Shown here one piece after another: positions 26,503-35,965 of a stretch of 64,000 nt of DNA (within the stretch, counting starts at the first letter, position 1; every line of letters starts with the position of its first letter). Position numbers and translations under genes: made by a program. Under the pieces are notes generated by a model. That model was not told the DNA's origin and searched no databases. It saw nothing but the letters and a program-made list of their open reading frames with translations. Source of the DNA: Maribacter arenosus (GTDB taxonomy: Bacteria; Bacteroidota; Bacteroidia; Flavobacteriales; Flavobacteriaceae); NCBI RefSeq assembly GCF_014610845.1, contig NZ_JABTCG010000001.1, positions 620,001-684,000 on the forward strand, read 5' to 3'.

Positions 26503-27567
26503 CTATAATTTAATGGTCCGCGCAAGCAAAGTATACTCTGCGAGTACCAACGCAGCCATGGCTTCCACAATAGGAACGGCCCTAGGAACCACACAAGGAT
26601 CATGTCGTCCTTTACCTTTCGTTGTTACCTTATTCCCCTTTTTATCGATGGTGTCATAGGGTTGTATAACAGTGGCTACCGGTTTAAAAGCCACATTGAA
26701 ATAGATATCCATCCCATTACTGATACCGCCTTGGATACCGCCGCTATGATTGGTTTTTGTACTGCCATCCTCATTGTACTGGTCGTTGTGTTCGCTCCCT
26801 TTCATTTTAACACCTTCAAAACCACTACCGAATTCAAACCCTTTTACCGCATTTATAGATAGCATGGCCTTGCCCAACTCGGCATGCAGTTTGTCAAAAA
26901 CCGGTTCTCCCAAACCTATGGGTACGTTTTGGATCACACAGGTAATCACCCCTCCAATAGTATCGCCTTCTTTACGGATATCCTTTATATAATCTTCCAT
27001 TTTTGCGGCCATTTCCGGATCTGGACAACGAACAGGGTTCGATTCGATCAACGAAAAGTCCAAATTCTGATAATCCTTATCCAACTTTAAATTTCCAACT
27101 TGGGAAACAAAGGCATTGATTTGTATCGTTGACAGGAATTGTTTGGCAATGGCCCCGGCCACTACCCTACTCGCCGTTTCACGGGCCGAACTACGTCCTC
27201 CTCCACGGTAATCCCTAAAACCATATTTTTTGTCATATACATAATCGGCATGGGAAGGCCTGTAGGAATCTTTGATATGGGAATAATCCCCCGATTTTTG
27301 ATTTGTGTTATAAATAGCAAAACCAATGGGTGTACCTGTCGTCATTCCTTCGAATATGCCCGAAAAAAACTCTACGGTATCGGGCTCTTTCCGTTGGGTG
27401 ACAATCGCTGATTGTCCGGGTTTACGCCGATTAAGTTCTTTTTGAATCGCCTCGAGGTCCAAGACGATTCCAGGCGGACATCCATCCAAAACCCCACCTA
27501 TCGCCGCGCCATGCGATTCCCCGAAAGTGGTCAATTTAAAAAGGTTTCCGAAAGTATTCCCTGCCAT
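26503..27567 (-). CDS. aroC: Chorismate synthase
   Basis: A 354-residue FMN-dependent lyase that converts EPSP to chorismate in the shikimate pathway. Signatures are clear: [31 protein letters not shown] at the start (first family signature), [40 protein letters not shown] in the middle, and the late FDTIDK-like [10 protein letters not shown] and [21 protein letters not shown]. Length and order match bacterial AroC. It has a well-formed promoter of its own (27593-27621) just beyond the end of the next gene upstream. Confidence 0.97.
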   Translation of the reverse strand: MAGNTFGNLFKLTTFGESHGAAIGGVLDGCPPGIVLDLEAIQKELNRRKPGQSAIVTQRKEPDTVEFFSGIFEGMTTGTPIGFAIYNTNQKSGDYSHIKDSYRPSHADYVYDKKYGFRDYRGGGRSSARETASRVVAGAIAKQFLSTIQINAFVSQVGNLKLDKDYQNLDFSLIESNPVRCPDPEMAAKMEDYIKDIRKEGDTIGGVITCVIQNVPIGLGEPVFDKLHAELGKAMLSINAVKGFEFGSGFEGVKMKGSEHNDQYNEDGSTKTNHSGGIQGGISNGMDIYFNVAFKPVATVIQPYDTIDKKGNKVTTKGKGRHDPCVVPRAVPIVEAMAALVLAEYTLLARTIKL

Positions 27568-27592
27568 GCTTTGTGTGTTAAATTATTTGAAT

Positions 27593-27621
27593 CAAAGGTA
27601 AAAGTTAATTAATGGATTCAA
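27593..27621 (-). promoter_or_regulatory. Promoter of aroC
   Basis: On the minus strand TTG (27621-27619) is followed after 18 bases by TACCTTTG (27600-27593), an exact -33/-7 pair of the Bacteroidota type. The predicted transcript would start near 27586, about 20 bases before the aroC ATG. The -33 box is only a few bases from the stop codon of the upstream FAD/Fe-S gene. Confidence 0.68.
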
Positions 27622-27624
27622 AAA

Positions 27625-30537
27625 TCAATTTACCAATGCGTTTTTTAATATTGATATAGGATGTTGGGCCTTCCTGCCCGTTCCATCATGAATCTGATGC
27701 CTGCAACTTGTACCATTGGCGGCGATAATGGTATTGTCATCACTCTTGCGTATGGCAGGAAATAATTTCAATTCGCCAATTTGCATGCTCACGTCGTAAT
27801 GTTCTTTCTCATATCCGAATGAGCCAGCCATACCGCAACATCCGGAGCTTATGATCGATACCGAATAATTTTCGGGTAAGTTGAGAATATCAAAAGTTAC
27901 CTTCTGGTTAGACAAGGCTTTTTGATGGCAATGGTTGTGAATCTTAATGGTTTTGGGTTCCTTGGTAAACTTATCCGCTTTAAGCGACCCCTTTTCGACC
28001 TCATTGGCCAAAAATTCCTCGATTAAAAAAGAATTTTTCGCTATGGCCGCTACTTCAGGGTTATTAGGCACCAATCTTTTGTATTCGTCCCTAAAAGACA
28101 AAATAGCCGAAGGTTCCAACCCGAGTACGGGAATATTTTGTTCCGCAAAAACCTTCAACGCCTTCACATTATCAAGGGCCAGTTGCTGAGCTTCTTTTAA
28201 AAAACCTTTCGACAAGTAGGTGCGCCCACTTTCTGCATAGAACAGCTGTACGTCATACCCCAATCTTGATAGAAGACCAATGGCATCAGTTCCCAAACCA
28301 TTGTCCATATAACGCGTAAATTCGTCAATGAATAAAACAACTTTTGTTTTTGGCTTTAAATCTTGATTTATAATACTTTGAAGATATTTATCAAAATTTA
28401 TACTTGAAACTTTTGGCATGGTGCGTTCCTTGGCCACACCTACTGATTTTTTCAAGAGTCCGCTTAAAAATTTAGAACCGTAAACTGCATTCGTAAGCCC
28501 GGCAACCTTACTGCCAATCCTATTCAACTTGGTGTTCTGTGCAAAGAGTTTACTCCGTAGCGAATACCCATTTTGCTCTTGATATTGGTATAAAAACTCC
28601 GCTTTAAGGGCAGCGACATCGACATTACTGGGACATTCACTGGCACAGGCCTTGCAACTTAGACAAAGGTCAAAAACCTCTTTCAATTCCTTTTGATTGA
28701 ATTTATTGGATCCTTTTCCGGTGGTTAAAAATTCACGCAGCGCATTCGCCCTACCCCTGGTCGTATCCTTTTCATTTTTCGTGGCATGATAACTAGGGCA
28801 CATTCCTCCATGTGCATGGTGCGTCTTACGGCAATCACCGCTGCCATTGCACTTCTCCGCGGCTTTTAGAATGCCTTCACTGTCGGAGAAATCCATTAAG
28901 GTTGAAATCTCTGGCTCAACCCTGTCCACTTCGTAACGGAGTGATTCATCCATAGGGTAGGCATCGACAATCTTACCTGGATTAAAGATTCCCTTGGGGT
29001 CAAAGTACCCCTTGATACGCCTTAATAGCGCATAATTGTTTTCCCCAATCATAAATGGAATAAACTCCGCCCGAACAATTCCATCCCCATGTTCCCCACT
29101 AAAGGATCCTTTATATTTTTTGGTCAAATGTGCCACGTCTGTAGTGATGGCCCGGAACAAGGCTACATCCTTTGATTTTTTCAGATTCAAGATAGGCCGT
29201 AAATGCAATTCACCTGCGCCGGCATGGGCATAATACACAGCCTCTTGTTTATATCCGTTCATTATGGCGGTAAATTCGCCAATGAAGTCCTTCAAATCCT
29301 CCAAAGCCACTGCGGTGTCTTCAATACAGGCCACCGCCTTCATATCGCCAACAATGTTACCCAAAAGACCTAAACCCGCTTTCCGGAGCTCAATCGCTTT
29401 ATCAATCCCATCACCATATAAAATAGGGCTGGCATAACTTAGTCCTGACTTATTAATAGTCACAATAAGCTTTTTCAGCTCAATTTCAAGGGCATCCTTA
29501 CTACTGGCCTTAACCTCTAACATCAATAAGGCTGCAGGATCACCTTCGACAAAAAACCGGTTCTCGAGCTGGGTTTTATTGTTCTTTGTACAATCCAAGA
29601 TAACCTTATCCATCATTTCACAAAGGTGAAGACCATGGGCCATAACAGGCACCACATCACTCAAACAATCTTCCAAGGACTTATAATGTGTGACCACCAT
29701 TGCCGAGAATTCGGGAGGAATTTCGTCCAATTGCAAAGTGATTTCCGTGGTAAAAGCCAAAGTGCCCTCACTACCGCTTAATAATTCACAGGCATTGAAA
29801 TTTTCTTCCTGTCCGCCAAAGACATTGCTTTTCAATAATTCATCAATCGCATACCCTGTGTTTCTTCTATGGATTTCAGATTTAGGGAATTCATTTAATA
29901 TTTCTTTTTGTATATCTTTGTTTGATAGTTCTTTATATATATTATTATAAACTCTTCCTTCAAGTGTTTCCAAGTTCGTTTTTTCGTGGAATTCTGCCTT
30001 TGAAAGCGATTTGAATTCAACTTCGGAACCATCGCACATAATGGTTTTCATCGAGACAACCTTATCCCTCGTCACCCCATATTGAATGGAGGTCGTTCCG
30101 GAGGAATTGTTACCTACCATTCCCCCTATCATACAGCGGTTCGATGTAGAAGTATTCGGCCCAAAGAACAATCCGTGCGGTTTTAGGTATTGATTGAGTT
30201 CGTCCCGAACGACTCCTGGCTGCACAGTAACCTGTTTTTTTTGGACATCAACACTTATTATTTGGGTAAAATGCTTTGAAACATCAACAACAATGCCATC
30301 TCCGACACACTGCCCGGCCAAGGAAGTGCCAGCAGCCCTGGGAATAAGGCCTATGTTGTTTTCAGATGCAAAAGCAATTAATTCTTTAATATCATGGGTA
30401 TTCTTGGGAAATGCAACAGCCAAGGGTATTTTACGATACACTGAAGCGTCAGTAGCATACAAAGTGGTGCTTAAATTATCGTTCAGCAGGTCTCCAGTTA
30501 GCCTTTGTTTTAATAATTCTATGCTATTCTTGATCAA
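27625..30537 (-). CDS. Fused FAD-linked oxidase and Fe-S (CCG-domain) oxidoreductase, D-2-hydroxyacid dehydrogenase type
   Basis: A 970-residue two-part enzyme. The first half is a GlcD/DLD-like FAD domain: IPRAAGTSLAGQCVGDGIVVDVSKH and GMVGNNSSGTTSIQYGVTRD bind FAD, and GEHGDGIVRAEF with HAGAGELHLRPI lies near 435-500. The second half carries cysteine clusters for iron-sulfur centres (GSGDCRKTHHAHGGMCPSYH and DLCLSCKACASECPSNVD, about 545-640) and CCG-type motifs (HNHCHQKAL and ISSGCCGMAGSFGYEKEHY near 920). It probably oxidises D-lactate, D-2-hydroxyglutarate or glycolate and passes electrons to quinone. The start codon is TTG at 30537; there is no ATG close by that keeps the first helix. 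Single gene. Confidence 0.88.
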   Translation of the reverse strand: MIKNSIELLKQRLTGDLLNDNLSTTLYATDASVYRKIPLAVAFPKNTHDIKELIAFASENNIGLIPRAAGTSLAGQCVGDGIVVDVSKHFTQIISVDVQKKQVTVQPGVVRDELNQYLKPHGLFFGPNTSTSNRCMIGGMVGNNSSGTTSIQYGVTRDKVVSMKTIMCDGSEVEFKSLSKAEFHEKTNLETLEGRVYNNIYKELSNKDIQKEILNEFPKSEIHRRNTGYAIDELLKSNVFGGQEENFNACELLSGSEGTLAFTTEITLQLDEIPPEFSAMVVTHYKSLEDCLSDVVPVMAHGLHLCEMMDKVILDCTKNNKTQLENRFFVEGDPAALLMLEVKASSKDALEIELKKLIVTINKSGLSYASPILYGDGIDKAIELRKAGLGLLGNIVGDMKAVACIEDTAVALEDLKDFIGEFTAIMNGYKQEAVYYAHAGAGELHLRPILNLKKSKDVALFRAITTDVAHLTKKYKGSFSGEHGDGIVRAEFIPFMIGENNYALLRRIKGYFDPKGIFNPGKIVDAYPMDESLRYEVDRVEPEISTLMDFSDSEGILKAAEKCNGSGDCRKTHHAHGGMCPSYHATKNEKDTTRGRANALREFLTTGKGSNKFNQKELKEVFDLCLSCKACASECPSNVDVAALKAEFLYQYQEQNGYSLRSKLFAQNTKLNRIGSKVAGLTNAVYGSKFLSGLLKKSVGVAKERTMPKVSSINFDKYLQSIINQDLKPKTKVVLFIDEFTRYMDNGLGTDAIGLLSRLGYDVQLFYAESGRTYLSKGFLKEAQQLALDNVKALKVFAEQNIPVLGLEPSAILSFRDEYKRLVPNNPEVAAIAKNSFLIEEFLANEVEKGSLKADKFTKEPKTIKIHNHCHQKALSNQKVTFDILNLPENYSVSIISSGCCGMAGSFGYEKEHYDVSMQIGELKLFPAIRKSDDNTIIAANGTSCRHQIHDGTGRKAQHPISILKNALVN

Positions 30538-30623
30538 TCTGGTATAATTTTGGCTGCTAAATTAAGATATTATTTACAGCCAAGTTAATATTCATTATTT
30601 TTACACCTCTAAAATTAAAACTT

Positions 30624-31124
30624 ATGAAAATTTTAAAAACACTTACCTTAATTGCTTGTTTCACTTCATTTTCGACCGTTTTCGGTCAGGAAATTGCAGA
30701 TCATGCCTTAGGCCTACGTCTTGGGGATAGTGATGGTTTTGGTGCGGAAATCTCTTATCAAAAATCAATTTCACAATACAATCGTTTGGAGGTTGATTTA
30801 GGGTGGAGGGATCATCGCTATTTTAACGCTTTTAAATTAACTGGAGTGTACCAATGGGTACATCAATTGGATGGCAATTTTAATTGGTATTATGGCGTTG
30901 GCGGCGGTTTAGGTAATGTCAGCTTTGACAATATCCCGAATAGTAGCTCGGACGATGACGGCTTATTTATCTTTGGGGCCGGCGACATAGGAATTGAGTA
31001 CAACTTTGACATACCGCTTCTTATATCCTTGGACTTTAGACCCGAAATCGGATTGGTCGGATATGATGGTTTCTCGGATAATTTTGATTTTGATATTGCC
31101 TTAGGTATACGATATCAATTCTAG
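30624..31124 (+). CDS. Small outer-membrane beta-barrel protein
   Basis: A 166-residue exported protein. The signal peptide is about residues 1-22 (ending FSTVFGQE). The mature part consists of alternating strands with aromatic girdles, such as GAEISYQKSISQYNRLEVDLGWRDHRYFNAFKLTGVYQW, and ends in Phe (DIALGIRYQF), the BAM-recognition pattern of outer-membrane barrels. Eight strands are plausible. The function is unknown. A TATTTTTA element about 30 bases upstream may be its -7 box. It is followed by a strong terminator. Confidence 0.78.
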   Translation: MKILKTLTLIACFTSFSTVFGQEIADHALGLRLGDSDGFGAEISYQKSISQYNRLEVDLGWRDHRYFNAFKLTGVYQWVHQLDGNFNWYYGVGGGLGNVSFDNIPNSSSDDDGLFIFGAGDIGIEYNFDIPLLISLDFRPEIGLVGYDGFSDNFDFDIALGIRYQF

Positions 31125-31147
31125 AACCCGGCTAATAAAGAAAAAAC

Positions 31148-31177
31148 AAAGCCCTTAACAGTTGTTGGGGGCTTTTT
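31148..31177 (+). terminator. Intrinsic terminator after the barrel gene
   Basis: AAAGCCC / GGGCTTT form a 7-bp outer stem, with further A-T, C-G and wobble pairs inside, followed by TTTTTATTT. It lies 24 bases after the stop at 31124. Confidence 0.85.
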
Positions 31178-31196
31178 ATTTATGCGGACTTATAAC

Positions 31197-31204
31197 TACA
31201 TTTG
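31197..31204 (+). promoter_or_regulatory. -7 promoter element of the TlpA-like gene
   Basis: TACATTTG is an exact match to TAnnTTTG, 29 bases before the ATG at 31233. Confidence 0.6.
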
Positions 31205-31232
31205 CACATCAATAATATATATACATTTATAA

Positions 31233-32363
31233 ATGAGAAATAGTTTTTTATCCTTAATCGCCTTAGGAATATTAGCCTCCTGTAATTCAAATCCGGCAGG
31301 TTATACGATTAATGGGACAATTACCGGTGAGGTTGCCGATGGCACTGAAGTTTATCTGAAAAAGAGCGATGATAATAATCGCCTAGTCGATATTGATACC
31401 GTTACGGTAACCAAAGGAACCTTCGTCTTTTCAGGCACTCAAGATCAGCCCGAAATGCATTATATTTTCGTGGATCAGCTGGGCGGATATGCCGCGGCGG
31501 TATTGGAAAATGGTGTTATAGAATTCTCTGCCCACAAAGACAGTCTTGGGTTTGCCCAGTCAACCGGGACCCCACAAAATGAGTTTCTACTTGATTTTCA
31601 AAAGAAATCTAGGAAAGTATCGCAACAGGCCATGAATATCCAGCAGGATATTAGAGCGGCTAACAACGCTCGGGACACGGTGTTGATCAATTCTTTGCAA
31701 GAAGAATTGAATGAGTTGCGCGATGAGTATGAAGTTTTTGAGATGGATTATATTAAATCAAATCCCAATGCCCTCATTTCGGCCCTGTTAATCGAGCGGG
31801 CCATCAATAACAGATCATCGGACGCTCAAGAACTTCAAGGGTTATATGATGGCCTATCGCCTGAAATCAAAGAAACCGAATCGGCCAAAAAGGTATTAAA
31901 AACGTTGGACGAGTTGAAAAAACGAGAGGCAAATTCCAAAGACACCAATGTAGGGTCAGTAGCACCTAATTTCTCTGCCCCCACGCCATCAGGGGAACTT
32001 TTGGCATTGAATGACATTAAGGGTAAGGCAACCCTTATCGATTTTTGGGCTGCATGGTGTAGACCCTGTCGTGCCGAAAACCCCAATGTGGTAAAAGTGT
32101 ATAACAAATACCGCGGGAAAGGGTTGAGTATTATCGGCGTTTCTTTAGATAAAACTGCTGAAGCCTGGAAAAAAGCCATCGAAGAAGACGGGTTGGATTG
32201 GCACCATGTTTCGAACGTTGCCTATTTTAACGATGCCATTGCCAAACTGTATAATGTAGATGCCATTCCTGCCACTTTTCTTTTAGATGAAAACGGTGTT
32301 ATCATAGCCAAGAATTTAAGGGGTCCTGCTTTAGAGGCCAGGGTTTCTGAATTGCTCAATTAA
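31233..32363 (+). CDS. TlpA-like thiol-disulfide oxidoreductase lipoprotein with DUF4369 domain
   Basis: A 376-residue lipoprotein, lipobox ILASC (Cys16). Residues about 22-115 form a DUF4369-like beta domain (YTINGTITGEVADGTEVYLKKS). A helical linker follows, and the C-terminal thioredoxin domain (about 238-376) has the active site FWAAWCRPCRAENP and the cis-Pro region AIPATFLLDENG. In Bacteroidota such proteins keep periplasmic or outer-membrane partners reduced. It is a single gene between its own promoter and a strong bidirectional terminator. Confidence 0.9.
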   Translation: MRNSFLSLIALGILASCNSNPAGYTINGTITGEVADGTEVYLKKSDDNNRLVDIDTVTVTKGTFVFSGTQDQPEMHYIFVDQLGGYAAAVLENGVIEFSAHKDSLGFAQSTGTPQNEFLLDFQKKSRKVSQQAMNIQQDIRAANNARDTVLINSLQEELNELRDEYEVFEMDYIKSNPNALISALLIERAINNRSSDAQELQGLYDGLSPEIKETESAKKVLKTLDELKKREANSKDTNVGSVAPNFSAPTPSGELLALNDIKGKATLIDFWAAWCRPCRAENPNVVKVYNKYRGKGLSIIGVSLDKTAEAWKKAIEEDGLDWHHVSNVAYFNDAIAKLYNVDAIPATFLLDENGVIIAKNLRGPALEARVSELLN

Positions 32364-32383
32364 ACCAAAAATCACTATTTAAA

Positions 32384-32419
32384 AACAAAGCCCTGACGTT
32401 ACTACATCAGGGCTTTGTT
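32384..32419. terminator. Bidirectional intrinsic terminator
   Basis: A perfect 13-bp stem AACAAAGCCCTGA / TCAGGGCTTTGTT with a 10-base loop lies between the two convergent genes ending at 32363 and 32437. T-rich tracts on both sides allow it to work in both directions. Confidence 0.9.
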
Positions 32420-32436
32420 CATTATAATACTAGTTC

Positions 32437-34068
32437 TTAAAACTTGTTCTTGGCATCCTCAAAGTTGCCTAATACCGATACTGAACCATTCCTCTGGACA
32501 GCCCCAAAAATAGTAACCACGGAGTCATCACCGATAAATTCGATGGTTGCACCATCATTGAGAATCAAATCACCATAAATGGTCAATTCTCCTTCCACCC
32601 TAAAAGTAGCTCCTGTATTTACAATAATGTTTTTTCGTTTATTATTCCTTCCAATCGTGAGTTTACCGTTCATTTCAAACAATCCATCACTATTGATGTT
32701 GCTGTCGTTATTCACCGTCCATGAACCACAAAGCAATAAGTTGCCATTGACCGAAATACTATTGAATCGCTTAGCTCCACTATACTCCATTGTCTCCCCT
32801 TGATTTACATTCAGGTTGGCACTACCGGAATATTTAGGCAAACTGGAACAGCGATTTTCAAGGGATGCGTCGGGTCTGTTCAATTTAATGACCTGCAGCC
32901 CTTGTTTTCCTGAGGCCGCAAATATATAATCACCTTTGGACTCTACGTAATTAATTGATCCTTCTAATTCAATAATACCTACAATGCCCATATCACCATC
33001 CTTATCTTCCGAAAGGCATAGACCGGATCCCCCATTAGCCATTAAAATAACTTCAGCATTGGTGGCAACGGCGTTTGTTTCACTCCATTCAGAAGTTCCA
33101 TCCGTAAGGATTGGTAAATACTCGATCAATGAACCACTTAATACGCTATAGATTCCTGCGCCCTTGGCGCCTTCGGAAACAATCACCCTATCATTGTTAA
33201 AAGCTAGGGTTCTTTTGGTCCCTGCCCCAAAATCGGTATTAATCGCAATCTCTTTGGTGATGTTCAAATCATTATCCAAAATACTTACACCCTTACTGGC
33301 ATCGAGCACTGCAAATTGATTATTGTTCAAGGATACCGAACGTAAGTCTTGGAACGGTGCATCTTTCACAATGGATAGATCCCTTTTGTCATAAACGGTT
33401 ATTGACCCGTCCTTACCACTAGAAACTACCACACTAGTTGAGGTCACCTCAATATCGGTACTATTGAAACCCTCTTGAAAACCGTAAATAATTCCGGCAT
33501 CAACATTCATTCGACCATCGGACACAGGTATTTTGGCCACAAAGGAATTTGATGTGGCTCTAATTGATTTTTCAGAATCAACGCCACCAACAGCATAAAC
33601 ATAGCCATCACTATATTCTATTGCATTTACATCTGCATTTGAATAATATAATCTTGAACTTACCTTTGGGTTAAGTGGATCACTGATATTAATAACATCG
33701 ATAGCGCCTACATAACCATCCTCTACGGTGTTGTAGGATACATAGGCATAGTTACCGTCTAAATGTACGTGTGTAGCGGTCAAATTCTCTCCACCACTGA
33801 AAGTAGGTGGATCGATTTGGGCTACCAAAGTAAGTGGGTAATCCCCTGCCAATTGCTCTTTACCAGTCCTGGAAGATTTGCCGGTAATGATATCCTCATC
33901 GGCAATATCCAAAACCCCGGCATTATCGAGATCTATACTATTTTCAAGAATTTGTTGATTTTTTTCTAAGGATAGTTCATCCTGGGGGTCACTGAAAACT
34001 GTGGTTTCATCGTTACAAGAAGCTGTAAATAAGATAATTGACCAAAGTAGTAGGTATACTTTTTTCAT
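32437..34068 (-). CDS. LVIVD-type beta-propeller lipoprotein with beta-helical tail
   Basis: A 543-residue lipoprotein. The lipobox is FTASC (Cys18), followed by NDETT; acidic residues after the Cys are the surface-export signal used by Bacteroidota. Residues about 80-410 form repeats such as HVHLDGNYAYVSYNT, GAIDVINISDPLNPKVSSRLYY and NAIEYSDGYVYAVGG, typical of LVIVD propellers. The last 120 residues have regular short strands (NGNLLLCGSWTVNNDSNI, GKLTIGRNN, GELTIYGDLILNDGATIEFIG) like a right-handed beta helix. It is probably a surface-exposed binding or adhesion protein. It has its own promoter at 34111-34137. Confidence 0.75.
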   Translation of the reverse strand: MKKVYLLLWSIILFTASCNDETTVFSDPQDELSLEKNQQILENSIDLDNAGVLDIADEDIITGKSSRTGKEQLAGDYPLTLVAQIDPPTFSGGENLTATHVHLDGNYAYVSYNTVEDGYVGAIDVINISDPLNPKVSSRLYYSNADVNAIEYSDGYVYAVGGVDSEKSIRATSNSFVAKIPVSDGRMNVDAGIIYGFQEGFNSTDIEVTSTSVVVSSGKDGSITVYDKRDLSIVKDAPFQDLRSVSLNNNQFAVLDASKGVSILDNDLNITKEIAINTDFGAGTKRTLAFNNDRVIVSEGAKGAGIYSVLSGSLIEYLPILTDGTSEWSETNAVATNAEVILMANGGSGLCLSEDKDGDMGIVGIIELEGSINYVESKGDYIFAASGKQGLQVIKLNRPDASLENRCSSLPKYSGSANLNVNQGETMEYSGAKRFNSISVNGNLLLCGSWTVNNDSNINSDGLFEMNGKLTIGRNNKRKNIIVNTGATFRVEGELTIYGDLILNDGATIEFIGDDSVVTIFGAVQRNGSVSVLGNFEDAKNKF

Positions 34069-34110
34069 TATTGTAATATGGTTTATTAGATTTGGGCTCT
34101 AATTAAACGT

Positions 34111-34137
34111 CAAAATTAGTCAAAGCTTATATTTCAA
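34111..34137 (-). promoter_or_regulatory. Promoter of the LVIVD lipoprotein gene
   Basis: On the minus strand TTG (34137-34135) is followed after 16 bases by TAATTTTG (34118-34111), an exact -7 match. The leader would be about 36 bases. Confidence 0.62.
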
Positions 34138-34225
34138 CCCCTATTTTTTCGATGAAAGGTCAACAATAAACAGTAATCGAAAGGTATCTAGGGATTAGTT
34201 TGGGCGTATTTTATTGTGAGAGACG

Positions 34226-34876
34226 CTAAATTTTACCCAATTTCTCCATTATAAAAAGGATAACAATGGGAACGGCCAATAAAATGACCATCATAGTGTC
34301 GGTAACCAAAAGGTCGGGCTTGAAAACCAGCGTAGTGACATATCCCCCAATGGCCCCACCGAAATGGGCTGTATGACCAATGTTACCCAATCGTTTTTTC
34401 ATGCCGTATATAGAATACAAAAGATAAGCAATGCCCAATACATAGGCTGGCAAGGGGATTGGGATGAACATGATGCCTAAACGCATATCGGGATGGAGCA
34501 AAATGGCCGCATACAATATCCCCGTGACTGCGCCACTGGCGCCCACAGCACTGTAAAAAGGTTCGTTTTTATGAAAGAAAAGGGCTAGTAAACTGCCCGC
34601 CACAAGACTGATGAAATATATACCCACAAATTTTATCGGACCAAACCAAGTGATTACCACATCGGCAAAAAAGTAGAGCGTAAGCATGTTCATTAGGAGA
34701 TGGGACATATCTACATGCAAAAAACCAGAGGTCAGCATCCTATCTTTTTGCCCACCTTTGATTGCTCCTATACTAAATTTATAGCGTTCAAAAAATGGCA
34801 TATCATTAAACCCTTTTAAGGAAGCGATTACATTGGCTGCAATAATGGCAATAGTTGCGATGTGGAGATTATACAT
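34226..34876 (-). CDS. Rhomboid family intramembrane serine protease
   Basis: A 216-residue membrane protease with about six helices. The catalytic serine is in AVGASGAVTGILYAAI and the catalytic histidine in HTAHFGGAIGGYVTTL; HVDMSHLLMNMLTLYFF carries the conserved HxxxN element of helix 2. It would cut membrane-anchored substrates within the bilayer. Two ATGs are possible, at 34888 and 34876. I prefer 34876 because the divergent promoter palindrome at 34901-34918 would leave only about 6 bases of leader before 34888. Confidence 0.9.
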   Translation of the reverse strand: MYNLHIATIAIIAANVIASLKGFNDMPFFERYKFSIGAIKGGQKDRMLTSGFLHVDMSHLLMNMLTLYFFADVVITWFGPIKFVGIYFISLVAGSLLALFFHKNEPFYSAVGASGAVTGILYAAILLHPDMRLGIMFIPIPLPAYVLGIAYLLYSIYGMKKRLGNIGHTAHFGGAIGGYVTTLVFKPDLLVTDTMMVILLAVPIVILFIMEKLGKI

Positions 34877-34900
34877 GTGCTGAAGCATTATATTTCGTGC

Positions 34901-34918
34901 CAAATATAGCTATATTTG
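34901..34918. promoter_or_regulatory. 18-bp palindrome holding two back-to-back -7 elements
   Basis: CAAATATAGCTATATTTG is a perfect palindrome. Read on the plus strand it ends in TATATTTG, an exact -7 box 19 bases before the acyltransferase ATG at 34937; read on the minus strand it ends in the same box for the rhomboid gene. Both predicted transcripts therefore start from the edges of one palindrome and RNA polymerase could bind only one way at a time. Confidence 0.6.
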
Positions 34919-34936
34919 CCGTTTACTACGTAATTC

Positions 34937-35851
34937 ATGCAGTTACTTGCCTTTATTTTCATCTACCCTTTGTTATGGATAATTTCTATCCTGCCCCATC
35001 GTCTCTTTTATGGATTTTCAGATCTTATTTATTTTTTGGTATATCGCATTATCGGATATCGTAAAAAGGTGGTTCGGGGCAACTTGGAGTTGGTTTTTCC
35101 CAACAAATCAAAAATAGAACTCGATGCAATAGAAAAGAAGTTTTATCATCATATGTGCGATATGTTCTTAGAAATGGTCAAGACCATGGGGTTGTCAAAA
35201 GAAGCGGTCAAAAAGAAATATGATGTTGTGAATATCGATGTGCTTTTAGAGATCGAGAAAGAGAAAAGTATCTTGCTGGTCTGTTCGCACTATGCCAATT
35301 GGGAATGGAATGTAAGCATTAATAATTATGTAAACTCCAAAGGTTATGCCGTATACCAAAAAATAAGCAACCCATATTTTGATAATTTGGTCAAAAGAAT
35401 TCGAGCCAAATGGAACACCGTTTTAATAACACAAAAAGAAACGGTTAAAACCGTGGTGCGCAACCACCAAAATAATATAAGTGCTATTTACGGCATGGTT
35501 AGCGACCAATCACCGCAGGTTCACAGGGCCCAATACTGGAAAGATTTCATGGGAGTGAAAGTGCCTATATTCAATGGTGCGGAAACCTTGGCTCGAAAAC
35601 TGGACTTAGCCGTGGTTTTTATTAAAGTAAGCAAAGTAAGACGAGGGTATTACCAAGCTGAATTTATTCCTATCACCTTGGCTGGAAAAAAAACGGAAAA
35701 AAATGAAATAACCGATAGATTTTTGGCACTTACCGAACAGCAGATCAAAGAACGTCCTGAGCATTATCTTTGGACACATCGCCGATGGAAACACAGGGGC
35801 AAGCCCCCCCATCAAAGTGCTAAAACTAATCGTTTAAAGGATAACCCCTGA
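34937..35851 (+). CDS. LpxL/HtrB-like lipid A acyltransferase
   Basis: A 304-residue membrane-associated acyltransferase. A hydrophobic N-terminal anchor (residues 1-30) is followed by the catalytic motif CSHYANWEWNV (His-x-x-x-x-Asp/Glu type, about 115-125) and by GMVSDQSPQVHRAQYWKDFMGVKVPIFNGAETLARK, the second conserved block of the LpxL/LpxM family. It adds a secondary acyl chain to lipid A or an amino-lipid at the inner face of the inner membrane. It is divergent from the rhomboid gene and shares its promoter palindrome. No terminator was seen in the 114 bases before the convergent glmM. Confidence 0.9.
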   Translation: MQLLAFIFIYPLLWIISILPHRLFYGFSDLIYFLVYRIIGYRKKVVRGNLELVFPNKSKIELDAIEKKFYHHMCDMFLEMVKTMGLSKEAVKKKYDVVNIDVLLEIEKEKSILLVCSHYANWEWNVSINNYVNSKGYAVYQKISNPYFDNLVKRIRAKWNTVLITQKETVKTVVRNHQNNISAIYGMVSDQSPQVHRAQYWKDFMGVKVPIFNGAETLARKLDLAVVFIKVSKVRRGYYQAEFIPITLAGKKTEKNEITDRFLALTEQQIKERPEHYLWTHRRWKHRGKPPHQSAKTNRLKDNP

Positions 35852-35965
35852 TAGCCGCTTACCCTTTATAATGAACCTGTCTCCAAACCTTGTTTTGAAC
35901 ATATTCTTAGGAATCTACTTATACATTAAAACAGTGAAGGTCATTTATTTTCAACCTTTAGACGT

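Noticed and set aside
26442-26603. N-terminal extension of the symporter into aroC
   Set aside because: It runs into the coding region of aroC and the extra residues do not resemble the family; the ATG at 26441 gives the normal first helix.
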